This document shows, piece after piece, positions 1-9,131 of a stretch of 64,000 bases of DNA. The stretch's first letter is position 1. Each line of letters starts with the position of its first letter. The notes below the pieces were generated by a model, which worked only from the letters and a program-made list of their open reading frames with translations, was not told the DNA's origin and searched no databases. This DNA is from Candidatus Laterigemmans baculatus (GTDB lineage: Bacteria > Planctomycetota > Planctomycetia > Pirellulales > Pirellulaceae). A program made the translations under genes and the position numbers. Location: contig NZ_WRPR01000126.1 of NCBI RefSeq assembly GCF_010367455.1, forward strand, positions 21,694 through 85,693, in the 5' to 3' direction.

Positions 1-1234
1 GGACATACTGGGTCGGCTGCACCGAGCGGCGCGACTGGCGATACTGCTGGCGAACGTAGATGCGATCCGAGGAAATCCGATCGAACCAGGCCCGTTTGCC
101 GTCACCTCCCTTGGTCTTCTGCACCGTTTCGTGGTGATCGCATAGAGCGAATGCACACTCCGCGGCGTTTAACGGCTCGGCGAAAGGGCGAAACCGCTCG
201 TCGAACACGTTCAGCAGCTGGAGATCGACTTCGCCGAGCAGTTGGCGAGCGGCCGCGTGCCGGTCGGCCGTGCCGCTCAGGGACGAGCGAAACTCTTCGT
301 CGTTGGCCAGGCTCGGAATGGGGAGCGCACTCGCGTCTGACGAGACGGCTGTGGCCCGGAGAACATCAAAAGCGTCATGGAGGCCGCGGCAAAATTGCTC
401 ATACGCGTCGATTGCCCGGACGAGCGCAGTGACCGACGGTAGCTCCTGCTCAAGCCGAGCGTGTAGCTGTTCCTCGGCATAATCCTCACTGAACTCAGGC
501 TGGAGCGCCCATATCGCGGGCAGAGCCCCGAGGGCACGGCCGTCGGCTGCGTGAAGGAGCTCTCGCAGAAACTGTTTTTCCGCTGGCCCCGCACGGTCTG
601 GAGCAGTGGCGTGAGCCAGTTCTTGCCAGCCGTCGCTGTTCCAGGCCGGTCGGGTGCGAGCCGGATTCTGACCCAAGCTCCGTTCGACCGCCTGTCGCCA
701 CTTGTCGAGCAACGGCCGGCAGCCGGGCAGCCCGTCGTATCCAAGGTCGCGGGCCCAGGCGTCGATTAGTCGTTCGCTTTCCGGCCGCGGCCCGAGGTGC
801 ACGTCGACGAGGTCGAGGTGGATCGCAAGCCGCTTGTAAACACCGTGGAAGCCGAAAATCCTCGGCGTCTTCAGGTAGCTGCGGGCGTCGAGATATGCAT
901 GATCCGCCAGCGCACGGCCAGCGACGAGAGTCCCCGGGACGCCGAGCGGGATACCGCCGTCCCCGCGGGAGCGGACGATCGACTCGACAGTCAGCCACTC
1001 CCAAACTAGGAAAGGCGAGACTTCCGGCTGCTCGGGATCGCTCTCCAGGCCCTCAACGACCAGCGCCCCGAGAGCCATCGTCGTCAGAAACCGAACCCGC
1101 TGCATCCGCTCACGCACCGCCGGTACCAGCCGCACCGCCAGCTGATCGGCGATTTGGTACAGCCCCAAGGGATCGAGCGTCCCTTCGCTTGTTCCCGGGG
1201 GATCGTAGCTGGTCAAGAAGGGAACCGCATTCAT
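1..1234 (-). CDS. Large hypothetical protein, 3' end cut by window edge
   Basis: I do not recognise this gene, but the minus-strand frame is open from about 1,234 to base 1 (about 411 codons) and reads as a normal protein. Segments such as TPEIVAIAMNAVPF, LGLYQIADQLAVRL, TPRIFGFHGVYKRL and PLNAAECAFALCDHH have globular composition without low complexity. The stop codon lies outside the window. The start is uncertain. ATG at 1,234 is the first conventional start; a GTG lies four codons upstream, and the open frame continues further, with GGAG placed ten bases before an in-frame CTG (codon for the L of LSLPGP). It is divergent from the DUF4011 helicase gene, with under 200 bp between, so the two may share a control region and belong to one defence locus (inference). 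Confidence 0.72.
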   Translation of the reverse strand, partial: MNAVPFLTSYDPPGTSEGTLDPLGLYQIADQLAVRLVPAVRERMQRVRFLTTMALGALVVEGLESDPEQPEVSPFLVWEWLTVESIVRSRGDGGIPLGVPGTLVAGRALADHAYLDARSYLKTPRIFGFHGVYKRLAIHLDLVDVHLGPRPESERLIDAWARDLGYDGLPGCRPLLDKWRQAVERSLGQNPARTRPAWNSDGWQELAHATAPDRAGPAEKQFLRELLHAADGRALGALPAIWALQPEFSEDYAEEQLHARLEQELPSVTALVRAIDAYEQFCRGLHDAFDVLRATAVSSDASALPIPSLANDEEFRSSLSGTADRHAAARQLLGEVDLQLLNVFDERFRPFAEPLNAAECAFALCDHHETVQKTKGGDGKRAWFDRISSDRIYVRQQYRQSRRSVQPTQYV

Positions 1235-1420
1235 TGCTATCGCCACGATCTCGGGCGTCTGGTGTGGACCGGGAAGCGACAGAGTCGTCCCACTCCGTAA
1301 AAATCGCCACGAGCGGCATCTTCTGTCGCTCGGAAAATGCCCCTCGCTGTAGCGGAAGCACGATAGCCACCTATACTACACCTGCGTACCCCCCCACCTC
1401 TGGAATCGGCTGATACCCGC

Positions 1421-4400
1421 ATGACATCGCTCCATCTACCGAAGGAACTTGAGCGTTTCCGCGAGCGCTTGCTGGATTTGAGCCTGCGCAACCCACTGCT
1501 GAACTACCGGAAGAGTGTCCGCCGGACAGTGCAGATCGTCGACATACTGCCGGACCGTCTCTACGAGCGTCTGGTCACGGAGCAGAAGGGCTATCAACCC
1601 GAGCCGCTGGTGGAAGAAGAGGAAGACGAGGAGGACGAGGGAAACCTCGTCACTATTACCGACGTGAACGCAGCTCACACGTCAGTTGGCGAGGATGCAC
1701 TGCGGACGGCCGCCGGCAGATTTGAACACAAGCATTCAAAACGAGTGGCGTCAGAAGATGAGCCAACCGGCACTCCACGCGACAAGAAAGACCGTGCAAT
1801 TCGCCGGCAACTTTTTCCGGTTGAGTTGCCTGGTCCCTCCAGCGATCGCGGCGGTGAGATCGCGGGTCCCGCCCACCGGCTGCAAACAAACCTATCCGCG
1901 GCTCGGCTTCGATCCACCCTCCGCTACATGCATCGCGAATCTCGTAATGCGATCGAAGAAACCGGAATCAACTATCTACATCTGGCCCTAGGGTTTCTCC
2001 GCTGGACCGAAGCTGACAGCTCGTCCACGTCAAAGCTGGCGCCCCTGATCCTCATTCCTGTACGCATCGAATCGGTCCTCGACCGCAGAATCGGACAGCA
2101 GAAGTCCACGGTTGTTTGGAATGAGGAGGACGTCGCTTCGAATCTGTGCCTGATCAAGTTGCTCGAGAAGAACTACGGAATTGCACTCGACGAGTATTCT
2201 CCAGACCAGTCACCAGAAGACTACTTCCGTGAGGTCCAGCGTATCACCAAGTCCAAACGCGGGTGGGGAATTTGCCGCGAGGCCCTTCTGGGATTCTTTT
2301 CATTCCACAAGCTGTCGATGTACAGCGACCTTGCCCCGGAAAATTGGAAGAGCGGTAACGCGTTGTCGGAGAGTTCCCTATCGGGACAGTTGATTGGCGG
2401 CGCAAATACCGAAGCTGCATCAGCGCTCTACGCTGCCGATTATGACCTCCACAATCATGCTTCAGCAGGCGATATCGCTCTGCCACTTGATGCTGACAGC
2501 TCTCAGCACTCCGCCCTTTGTGACATCCATGACGGCCGTACTCTTGTTATCGAGGGACCTCCAGGAACAGGCAAATCGCAAACCATCACCAATGCGATCG
2601 CGAACGCCATCTCACACGGTAAAACGGTGCTCTTTGTCTCGGAGAAGCTCGCTGCACTCGAGGTGGTTGCTGGCCGGCTCGCCAAACTCGGTCTTGACGA
2701 CTTCTGCCTCAAGCTTCACAGCGATGCATCCACTCCACGGCTCGTATTCGAGTCCCTTCGGTCGAGGCTCGAGCGAAAGGCTCGGATGCCGAAAGAAATG
2801 AGCGAATTGCGGTCAGAGCTGACCCTGCAGCAGGAAGAAATCGATTCGTATCTGACGGCAACAGAAACGCCCATCGGGCCAAGGCGTCGCCCGCTCTACG
2901 AGGTGTTCTGGCAGCTTGTGGAGATGCGTTCCCAGGGCCTAGTCTCGCTGCGTGAGGCAGAGCTGGACACGTCTTTGGATATGCGCCAGTTTCTGCGCGC
3001 GTCCCAGGAACTCGAGTCATTTGCTGCGGCCCTGGGGGAGTTTCCCTCTCCCCGCGAGAGCCCGTGGTGGGGCTTCTTCCCGTCCTCGCTGAATCCCAAC
3101 AACTGCGACCCCGTCGAATCTGCACTCCGAGCAATGGTGAAAACGCTCGATGCGTTTTCGGGAACTGCAGAGGAGCTCGCCTCGAAGTTGGGCGGTGACA
3201 GCTTGTTTTGGCTTGAGGAGCTATCGCGGATCGATCTCGCGATTTTCGAGCGAATTGCCGAAGCTCCACCATCCCGGAGCCGTGAGCAGATCGCTGACCT
3301 GCAGATCCCTGAGTGTCGCAAACAAGGCACAGCCTTGCTGAATGATATCGGTGGCTACCAGCAACTAACGGAGCAGCTAAATGCCACGCTGCTCGTCGAG
3401 CCCAAGAATGCTGCCGATCAACTCGCTGGACTTCAGGCGACCGTCTCCGATCGCTGTCAGCATTTTCCCAAAGAGGTCACGCTGGCTGAGCTAAGGGAAC
3501 GGCGAGTTTGGCATCGCACGACTCTCACCTACCTAGAGCAACTAAAAGAAGCAGCTGAGGCCATGGAGAAAGCCGGGCTGGGGCCGGCCCGAACGATTAA
3601 TGAGTACAAGCGAGCGAGAACGGTGCTGCAGCTCGTACTCCACCCCTGCGTGCACCAGCCGGGAACGGTGACTCCACAGCTCTTTCTAGAAGCGGCCAAA
3701 AAGACCTTCCGGGACGCCCACGCAACGGCGGATAAACTGGCCAAGCGTGAGGCAGATCTGAGTGAAGTATTTCATATGCCGAGCGTCCCAGATCGAGATG
3801 CTTTGCTGGAGATCGTGTCGGCGCTGCGACCGCATGTGCATTCAGTGCTACGGGTGTTTCGCCGTGAGTACCGCACTGCGATGGCACAGATTCGCCGTTT
3901 TGCACGTGTCGACTGCAAGCGGTCGCCGGAACAGTGGGTGAACGCTGTCGAGAGCCTGGAGTCTATCGAAGAGGAGAAGCGGAAATTCCGCGAGGCTCCG
4001 GAGCTGATCGAAACATTCGGATCGGCATTTCAGGGTATCGACACGGCGTGGGACAGCTTGCGGACTCTCTTCGACTGGGTGCATACCGCGAAAAAACACG
4101 GGCTGGACTACGAGCGAGCGAACATGCTCCTCGACGCGAGATACTCAAACGCTATCGGTGTGAGCCCCGCCAAAACAAAGGAGCTGCTAACCGCTGTCTC
4201 AGAACAGTTCGCGAGCGAGTCTGCATCGAAGCTGATCGGGATCGGCACAGAGCGATGGGAGGACTTGCCGCTTGAGAACCTGAAGCTGCGACTGGAGGAG
4301 ACGGAGTCAGCCATATCGCGACTTGAGTCTGCCTCTCAGCTATTTTCCAGCAAGGAATCCACACGCCTGAGCGAAATTAGTGAAACATCGAATGCGATCG

Positions 4401-6523
4401 CTCGGTGGGGCGAGATCCGAGACAGAGTCTTCGAATCTGCAAACTGGCCGCCCCTATCGGCGGAGATGCACTCTGCTTTGCTAGGTGATCCAGATCAGGG
4501 CCGCACTGACATCGACTGGTTCGATGCCTCTGAGGCCAGTGGGCTTTCAGATCAGGCGATTCGCCACATTCTGGAAAGTAATCCTGTCGAATCTTGCAGA
4601 TTCGTTGTGGGAGCGGCGTGGGCTGTCAGAACTGCTTTAGCCGAATGGGACGAAGCCCGGGGCATCCTAGGCCAGCAAGGGCAGGTTGCGGACGAATGGC
4701 TTCGTGTTAAGGCGTCGGCGGTCGCCACGGGCGAACTTCGTGAGCAGCTAGAACGACTGCTCTCCTCACTTTATGAGCTTCCGGCCTGGGCTGCGTTGAG
4801 TCGAACACTCACGCAATGCGAGCGGCTCGGCCTCGCCCATTTCACTGCCGCGGCAATCGATTCGCGGGTTGCTCCTGGCAAACTGGCGGCCACCTTTGAG
4901 CTGACGCTACTAGAACGCTTGGCCGACGAGGCAATCGACTCTTGTCCAGAGCTTCAGGGCTTCGCTCGCCAGCGTTTGGAAACGGCTCGCGAGCGATACC
5001 AACAACTTGACGTTGAACTGCGTAACCTCGCGTGCGAAGAGGTTGCGTATCGCGCATCCAGACGCCAGCCGCCCGCCGGCAATAACCGCGGGCGTGTCGG
5101 TGAGTTCACAGAGCTAGCCCTCATCAAGCACGAGGTGCAAAAGCAGAAACGCCACTGTCGTATCCGCGACCTGATGGTTCGTGCAGGAGCATCAGTTCAG
5201 GCACTAAAGCCGTGCTTCATGATGAGTCCACTGTCGGTGGCACAGGCCATTCCCGCCGGCACACTCGAGTTCGATCTGGTGATCATGGACGAAGCATCGC
5301 AGATCAAGCCAGAGGATGCATTGGGGACCATACTTCGAGCCCATCAGCTGGTGGTGGTCGGAGACCCCAAACAGCTACCCCCAACGTCCTTTTTTGACCG
5401 TATTGGGGAAGAGGTTGACGACGATGACTCGACCCAGTTCGACAACGCGGAGTCAATTCTGGAGGTAGCGATGAAGGTCTTCCAGCCGTTCCGTAGGCTC
5501 CGGTGGCACTACCGCAGCTCCCACGAGGGCCTCATATCGTTCTCCAATTCCCGCTTTTACGACGAGGACCTTGTCATCTTCCCTTCGCCAAGCGCAAACG
5601 GCGGTATGAGCGGCGTGAAGCACCATTTCGTAGACAATGCCTTCTTTTCGTCGGGAGTCAATCTCAAAGAAGCCGAGGCGGTTGTAGCCGCGATCCTGGA
5701 GCATGCGAAACGCGACTCCGGAGAAACCTTGGGGGTGGGCACGTTCAACAAGGCCCAGGCGGACGCTATTCAAGACCTGCTGGACCGCCAATGCGCATCA
5801 GACTCCCGTGCCCGGGCAGCCCTCGAGAGACTGAATTCGGGGCATGAGCAGCTGTTCATCAAGAACCTCGAAAACCTGCAGGGCGATGAACGCGACGTGA
5901 TTTTCATCTCCTACACGTACGGGCCGGATCCTCAGAGTGGCCGCGTTATGCAACGGTTCGGTCCGATCAATAGCAGTACGGGGTGGAGGCGACTGAACGT
6001 TTTGGTGACGCGGTCTCGAAAACGAATGGAGGTCTTTTCGTCTCTGCTGTCTTCAGATGTGGTAGGCGGGCCGGAGAAGAGCCAAGGCGTGAACGCCTAT
6101 AAGGATTTTCTCGAGTTTTCCGTCACCGGGAAGCTCGTCGATCGCGGCGATCTCAGCGGTCGAGACTGTGATTCGCCGTTTGAATCTGCAGTGTGCCGAG
6201 TGGTGGAATCGATGGGACTCGAAGCAGTGCCGCAAGTAGGGGTCGCCGGCTTCTTTATCGACATCGGGGTACGGTCCCGCAGCTCGCCGGGCGAGTTTCT
6301 GATCGGAATCGAGTGCGATGGCGCAGCGTACCACTCCTCCCGTTCCGCACGAGACCGTGATCGGCTGCGCGAGGAGATCATTCGCTCGCGAGGATGGAAT
6401 CTGCACCGAATCTGGTCGACCGATTGGTACCTGAACCAACGCCATGAAGAGAACCGTCTGAGACGCGCGATAGAAGCCGCGTGCGGTACGGTAGCTGAGC
6501 TCACAGCAGAGCTCCAGCCATAA
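1421..6523 (+). CDS. DUF4011-SF1 helicase-Vsr-like nuclease (Hhe-type defence protein)
   Basis: This 1,700-residue protein combines an N-terminal DUF4011-type region (motif RNPLLNYR near residue 23), a superfamily 1 helicase core and a C-terminal Vsr/PD-(D/E)XK-like endonuclease domain. The helicase shows Walker A GPPGTGKS at about 379-386, a DEAS box near 1,290, VVGDPKQLPPT shortly after, and the motif VI-like VLVTRSRKRMEVF near 1,530. The last 150 residues carry GIECDGAAYHSS followed by RDRDRLREEIIRSRGW, the usual arrangement of the MTES_1575/Vsr-like nucleases fused to such helicases. The same architecture was described as a single-gene antiphage system (Hhe, from memory). The middle 700 residues are mostly helical and likely coiled coil. 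It is the only long plus-strand gene in the left half, divergent from the unknown gene at 1-1,234. No strong ribosome binding site precedes the ATG. Family call is firm; defence role is inferred. Confidence 0.88.
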   Translation: MTSLHLPKELERFRERLLDLSLRNPLLNYRKSVRRTVQIVDILPDRLYERLVTEQKGYQPEPLVEEEEDEEDEGNLVTITDVNAAHTSVGEDALRTAAGRFEHKHSKRVASEDEPTGTPRDKKDRAIRRQLFPVELPGPSSDRGGEIAGPAHRLQTNLSAARLRSTLRYMHRESRNAIEETGINYLHLALGFLRWTEADSSSTSKLAPLILIPVRIESVLDRRIGQQKSTVVWNEEDVASNLCLIKLLEKNYGIALDEYSPDQSPEDYFREVQRITKSKRGWGICREALLGFFSFHKLSMYSDLAPENWKSGNALSESSLSGQLIGGANTEAASALYAADYDLHNHASAGDIALPLDADSSQHSALCDIHDGRTLVIEGPPGTGKSQTITNAIANAISHGKTVLFVSEKLAALEVVAGRLAKLGLDDFCLKLHSDASTPRLVFESLRSRLERKARMPKEMSELRSELTLQQEEIDSYLTATETPIGPRRRPLYEVFWQLVEMRSQGLVSLREAELDTSLDMRQFLRASQELESFAAALGEFPSPRESPWWGFFPSSLNPNNCDPVESALRAMVKTLDAFSGTAEELASKLGGDSLFWLEELSRIDLAIFERIAEAPPSRSREQIADLQIPECRKQGTALLNDIGGYQQLTEQLNATLLVEPKNAADQLAGLQATVSDRCQHFPKEVTLAELRERRVWHRTTLTYLEQLKEAAEAMEKAGLGPARTINEYKRARTVLQLVLHPCVHQPGTVTPQLFLEAAKKTFRDAHATADKLAKREADLSEVFHMPSVPDRDALLEIVSALRPHVHSVLRVFRREYRTAMAQIRRFARVDCKRSPEQWVNAVESLESIEEEKRKFREAPELIETFGSAFQGIDTAWDSLRTLFDWVHTAKKHGLDYERANMLLDARYSNAIGVSPAKTKELLTAVSEQFASESASKLIGIGTERWEDLPLENLKLRLEETESAISRLESASQLFSSKESTRLSEISETSNAIARWGEIRDRVFESANWPPLSAEMHSALLGDPDQGRTDIDWFDASEASGLSDQAIRHILESNPVESCRFVVGAAWAVRTALAEWDEARGILGQQGQVADEWLRVKASAVATGELREQLERLLSSLYELPAWAALSRTLTQCERLGLAHFTAAAIDSRVAPGKLAATFELTLLERLADEAIDSCPELQGFARQRLETARERYQQLDVELRNLACEEVAYRASRRQPPAGNNRGRVGEFTELALIKHEVQKQKRHCRIRDLMVRAGASVQALKPCFMMSPLSVAQAIPAGTLEFDLVIMDEASQIKPEDALGTILRAHQLVVVGDPKQLPPTSFFDRIGEEVDDDDSTQFDNAESILEVAMKVFQPFRRLRWHYRSSHEGLISFSNSRFYDEDLVIFPSPSANGGMSGVKHHFVDNAFFSSGVNLKEAEAVVAAILEHAKRDSGETLGVGTFNKAQADAIQDLLDRQCASDSRARAALERLNSGHEQLFIKNLENLQGDERDVIFISYTYGPDPQSGRVMQRFGPINSSTGWRRLNVLVTRSRKRMEVFSSLLSSDVVGGPEKSQGVNAYKDFLEFSVTGKLVDRGDLSGRDCDSPFESAVCRVVESMGLEAVPQVGVAGFFIDIGVRSRSSPGEFLIGIECDGAAYHSSRSARDRDRLREEIIRSRGWNLHRIWSTDWYLNQRHEENRLRRAIEAACGTVAELTAELQP

Positions 6524-6602
6524 AGCATGCTTTTGTGTCGCGACTCCGAAGGGGCCTTGCGAAAAACTGCGCAGGCAAGCTGGAACAGCCGGCTGCCGTG
6601 CG

Positions 6603-6920
6603 TCACTCCTCGGTTACGTCGACACGCTCAGCATCCTCAAGACGATACATTTCGCCGTCGATAACGACGACACGATCGAGCTCACTCCAGAACTCGGCAG
6701 TTGACGCGTCGAGTTCGTCGACTTCCCAACGCGACCCGTCAGTGAGAATGATGAGACGTCCTTCGTACTTCAGCTCTGCGATTTCGGAAACCACGTGCTG
6801 TCCCAGCGAATACATCCTGATGCCCCATTTCCAAATCGCCTGCTGCTGGTCAGGCGACATCGCGGCCACGCCGATCTGTTCGAGTTCTTCTTGAGACATT
6901 AAATCCTTCAGATCAACCAT
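6603..6920 (-). CDS. Small hypothetical acidic protein
   Basis: A 105-residue acidic protein of unknown function, with an N-terminal helical part (MSQEELEQIGVAAMS) and a C-terminal part rich in strand-like segments (GRLIILTDGSRWEVDELD, RVVVIDGEMYRLED). A good ribosome binding site, AGGAG, sits about eight bases before the ATG, which supports it as a real gene. It is convergent with the long helicase gene (79 bp between stops). It precedes the BREX operon's last gene by about 110 bp downstream, so it could be a BREX-linked accessory gene or an independent unit. Confidence 0.65.
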   Translation of the reverse strand: MVDLKDLMSQEELEQIGVAAMSPDQQQAIWKWGIRMYSLGQHVVSEIAELKYEGRLIILTDGSRWEVDELDASTAEFWSELDRVVVIDGEMYRLEDAERVDVTEE

Positions 6921-7028
6921 CGTCGCGATCTCCTATAAATCAGAAAGAGTTTTCTACGTTGCCTGTCGGTGGGTTTCGGAAGCGAGCAGCGCTCCGTGAC
7001 GAGAGCGAGCCGGTCGGGTTAATTCAAT

Positions 7029-9131
7029 TCAATGTGCGGTCGCGAAACGCATGGGTTGCACCAAAACATTCTGCGCCGAAGGGCCCTCTGCAACGCGCCG
7101 GCGCAAGAGGTTCAGCGCAAGGAGATACGGCAGGCATCGCGCGAACTTTAGACCCTCGATAGCTCTTTCGTCGATCTGGGGTTGCATGTCACGGGGGTCG
7201 AGGTCTCTGAGTTGGGCGAGCGCTTGGTTGAGAGCGGTCGGTTGAATGTCGGCGGGGAGAGTGAGCTTGAAGCTGTCGTGGGGGATATGGGTTTGGAGGC
7301 GTTGGGCTAGCTCGTTGGCTAGGGTGGCGTTGGCGGCGGAGCCGGCGAAGGTCCACCAGGTTAGGCTGTCGGTGGTTTGGAGGACGACGGTGCTTCCTAC
7401 ATCGAGCCAGGGGTAATCCAGGCGGGCCTGCTGGATCTGTTCGGCAGCTCGGCGGGACCAGTAGGGGCGGGTGTCGTCGCTGGCCAGGACGCGGCGGATG
7501 GATTGGGTGAGTGCGGCGCTGATCCCCTGCCCTTCCCCGTGCCAGCGGGAGCGGCCCTTGGCGTCGGAGGGTTCGACGTAGGCGATCCGGCGCTGCCAGT
7601 CGATGTGGTTCACCTGCCACGGCCGGCCGCCGAGGAGCAGCACGCGGGGGCCGTCCTGTTTGGTGAGAAAGCTCATCTGGTCGACGTAGCCGAGCTCCCT
7701 CCGCCCGTGCAGGATCGAGAACAGGGGCGGCGAGGTGAAAACCGAAAAGAGCTCGAGGAAGTTTTTGCGGCCGAAGGCGCTTTCGCCCTCTCGACCGAGC
7801 CAGAGGATGCCGGCGTCATCCCAGAGAATTTCCTGCTCGAGCATCCAGTCGACGATCTCTTCGATCGTCTCCGGCGGCATCTCGGCGAACCCTGGGACGC
7901 CGCGGATCCAATCGAACCAGTCTCGTCGCCCAATGCCGCCTTCCTGCAGGGCCAAGGCCATCAGCTGTTGGGCGAGGATGTGGTAGGGCGCCGGCGGCGG
8001 CTGGACTGGTTCGACATAGCCGTCGGCCCAGAGATCGACTAGCGCGGCCGCTTGCAGAAGGGTGGCCTCCTTGGTGGCGAGAAAGAGGCAGTTTCGCTCG
8101 GTGCCGGCCCGTCGTCCGGTGCGACCCATCCGCTGCAAAAAGCTGGAGACGCTCGGGGGCGAGTCAATTTGGATCACCCGGTCGAGGTTGCCGACATCGA
8201 CGCCGAGCTCCAAGACGCTGGTGGCGACGATCACGCAGTCTTCACGCGAGGCGAAGGCTTCCTCGGCCTGGTGCCGCTGCTCTTGGCTGAGCGAACTGTG
8301 GGTCACGAAAGTGGTGACGTCGAGCTGCCGCAGCTCCGTGCCCAGCTGCTCGGCTCGTGAGCGGCTGTCGACGAACACCAGCCGCTTCTCACCCCGGTGA
8401 AGACGGGAGATCACAGTCGCGGCGTTCTGAAGCGATCCCACGTAGTCGAGCCGCACGTCCGCTTCGCCGCCGCCCGACTCCGGCGGCAGATAGACGCTCC
8501 GCTCTCGCTGGCAGGAGCCGGCCAGCCAATCGACCAGCGCCTCCGGATTGCCCACGGTTGCCGATAACCCGATGCGCTGGGGCTCACGGTCCGCTAGCCG
8601 GGAGATCCGTTCCAGGACCGAGAGCAGGTGCCAGCCTCGGTCGTCGCCAGCAAACGCATGGATCTCGTCGATGATCACGACCTGCAGATTGCTGAACAGA
8701 CCGCGGGCGTCGACATTCTTCGAGATCAGCATCACCTCCAGCGACTCGGGGGTCGTCAGGAGACAGTCCGGCGGCTCTTGCAGAATGCGTCGGCGGGCGG
8801 ACTGCTTCACGTCGCCGTGCCAGAGGCCGGAGCGTCGGCCGAGTAGCGTGCAGTAATGCTGCAGCCGGACGTCGAGGTTGTTGAGCAGCGCCTTGATCGG
8901 GCAGATGTAGAGGACGCTCAAGCCTGACCAACCCTCGGAGAGCATCCGAGAGATGGTGGGAAACATCGCCGCTTCGGTCTTCCCACCCGCCGTCGGCGCC
9001 AGGATGATGATGTGCTGACCGCTGAGGACCTGCGGGATCACCGCCTCCTGAAACGGTCTCAGCTCACGCCAGCCCAGACTGTTGACGATCTGGTACTGGA
9101 GGGCGGGATGCAGCTGGTCGAACGCGCTCAC
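7029..9131 (-). CDS. brxHI: BREX type 2 helicase BrxHI (Lhr-like)
   Basis: A 700-residue superfamily 2 DEAD/DEAH-box ATPase of the Lhr-like kind, the last gene of the type 2 BREX operon. Visible motifs are Walker A APTAGGKTE near residue 44, DEIH near 152, SAT in LSATVGNPEAL, the C-terminal RecA-lobe motif ATSVLELGVDVG and motif VI QRMGRTGRR. The roughly 300 residues after the core hold a winged-helix-like region and an Lhr-type extension. Its start overlaps the end of brxD by four bases (ATGA), showing translational coupling. In BREX type 2 the helicase is thought to act on DNA during phage restriction or methylation; its exact role is unknown. The identification rests on motifs plus the complete surrounding gene set. 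Confidence 0.9.
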   Translation of the reverse strand: MSAFDQLHPALQYQIVNSLGWRELRPFQEAVIPQVLSGQHIIILAPTAGGKTEAAMFPTISRMLSEGWSGLSVLYICPIKALLNNLDVRLQHYCTLLGRRSGLWHGDVKQSARRRILQEPPDCLLTTPESLEVMLISKNVDARGLFSNLQVVIIDEIHAFAGDDRGWHLLSVLERISRLADREPQRIGLSATVGNPEALVDWLAGSCQRERSVYLPPESGGGEADVRLDYVGSLQNAATVISRLHRGEKRLVFVDSRSRAEQLGTELRQLDVTTFVTHSSLSQEQRHQAEEAFASREDCVIVATSVLELGVDVGNLDRVIQIDSPPSVSSFLQRMGRTGRRAGTERNCLFLATKEATLLQAAALVDLWADGYVEPVQPPPAPYHILAQQLMALALQEGGIGRRDWFDWIRGVPGFAEMPPETIEEIVDWMLEQEILWDDAGILWLGREGESAFGRKNFLELFSVFTSPPLFSILHGRRELGYVDQMSFLTKQDGPRVLLLGGRPWQVNHIDWQRRIAYVEPSDAKGRSRWHGEGQGISAALTQSIRRVLASDDTRPYWSRRAAEQIQQARLDYPWLDVGSTVVLQTTDSLTWWTFAGSAANATLANELAQRLQTHIPHDSFKLTLPADIQPTALNQALAQLRDLDPRDMQPQIDERAIEGLKFARCLPYLLALNLLRRRVAEGPSAQNVLVQPMRFATAH

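Noticed and set aside
495..1004. Minus-strand frames at 277-744 and 495-1,004
   Set aside because: They are in the wrong frames; the third minus frame, open to base 1, is the coding one.
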